Source: Daphnia pulex
Lineage: Eukaryota; Arthropoda; Branchiopoda; Diplostraca; Daphniidae
Reading direction: 5' to 3'
Assembly: GCF_021134715.1 (NCBI RefSeq)
Contig: NC_060026.1
Coordinates: forward strand, 14,995,001 to 15,059,000
DNA: 64,000 bases
The notes below the pieces were generated by a model. The model saw only the letters and a program-made list of their open reading frames with translations, ran no database searches and was not told the DNA's origin. Positions 63,951-64,000 of the stretch are shown in pieces; position 1 is the first letter of the stretch, and each line of letters opens with the position of its first letter. Both the position numbers and the translations under genes were made by a program.

Positions 63951-64000
63951 GGTTGTCCAATTTCAAAGAGCTCAATTTCACCTACACGAGGGGAAAAAAG

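Noticed and set aside
63901-63981. Reading VKLSSLKLDNHAKDKF as an exon of a mitochondrial ribosomal S35-like protein
   Set aside because: The frame stops soon after with no donor site, while the overlapping frame gives a clean spliced small ORF; the resemblance is short and probably chance, though not excluded.

Overview
The window looks like nuclear DNA from a water flea (Daphnia or a close branchiopod). Genes carry many short introns of about 60-80 bp with GT-AG ends. The encoded proteins are arthropod in type: a sex-peptide/myoinhibitory-peptide receptor, a C1q-domain protein of the kind greatly expanded in Daphnia, and an arthropod DUF2236 oxygenase. Intergenic DNA is full of AT-rich, TATATA and CACACA simple repeats. 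No operons, phage or CRISPR arrays are visible. The organism call is inference from protein style, not from a database search.

Layout. 1-2.7 kb: glucose-6-phosphate dehydrogenase (minus, five coding exons, complete). 5.5-6.8 kb: mpaB/rubber-oxygenase-like (DUF2236) protein (plus, three exons). 7.3-12.6 kb: a 15-coding-exon FAM234/ITFG3-like single-pass protein with FG-GAP-like repeats (plus). 15.1-20.6 kb: sex peptide receptor GPCR (minus, five coding exons, one 3.8 kb intron). 20.6-45 kb: a gene-poor stretch with a diverged repeat pair (26.5-27.9 and 39.5-41.5 kb). The second copy is interrupted by a 703-bp inverted-repeat element that carries a PHD-like zinc-finger ORF. 45.2-49.7 kb: a TOGARAM/crescerin-like gene with a single C-terminal TOG domain (minus). 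50.4-51.0 kb: an unassigned minus-strand ORF. 52.6-54.3 kb: a TFB2M/KsgA-Dim1-like mitochondrial methyltransferase (plus). 54.6-54.8 kb: a small secreted peptide (minus). 57.1-58.2 kb: a C1q-domain secreted protein (minus). 59.3-60.8 kb: a broken, intron-containing acetyl-CoA synthetase pseudogene (plus). 63.5-63.95 kb: a candidate 54-residue two-exon gene (minus).

The genes do not form a pathway. They are independent eukaryotic transcription units. The most unusual items are the symmetrical inverted-repeat element with its zinc-finger ORF, the four phased copies of a 14-bp palindrome inside a 155-bp receptor intron, the conserved hairpin in the two diverged repeat copies, the apparently one-TOG crescerin, the acetyl-CoA synthetase pseudogene, and the short cysteine-containing gene at the right edge.
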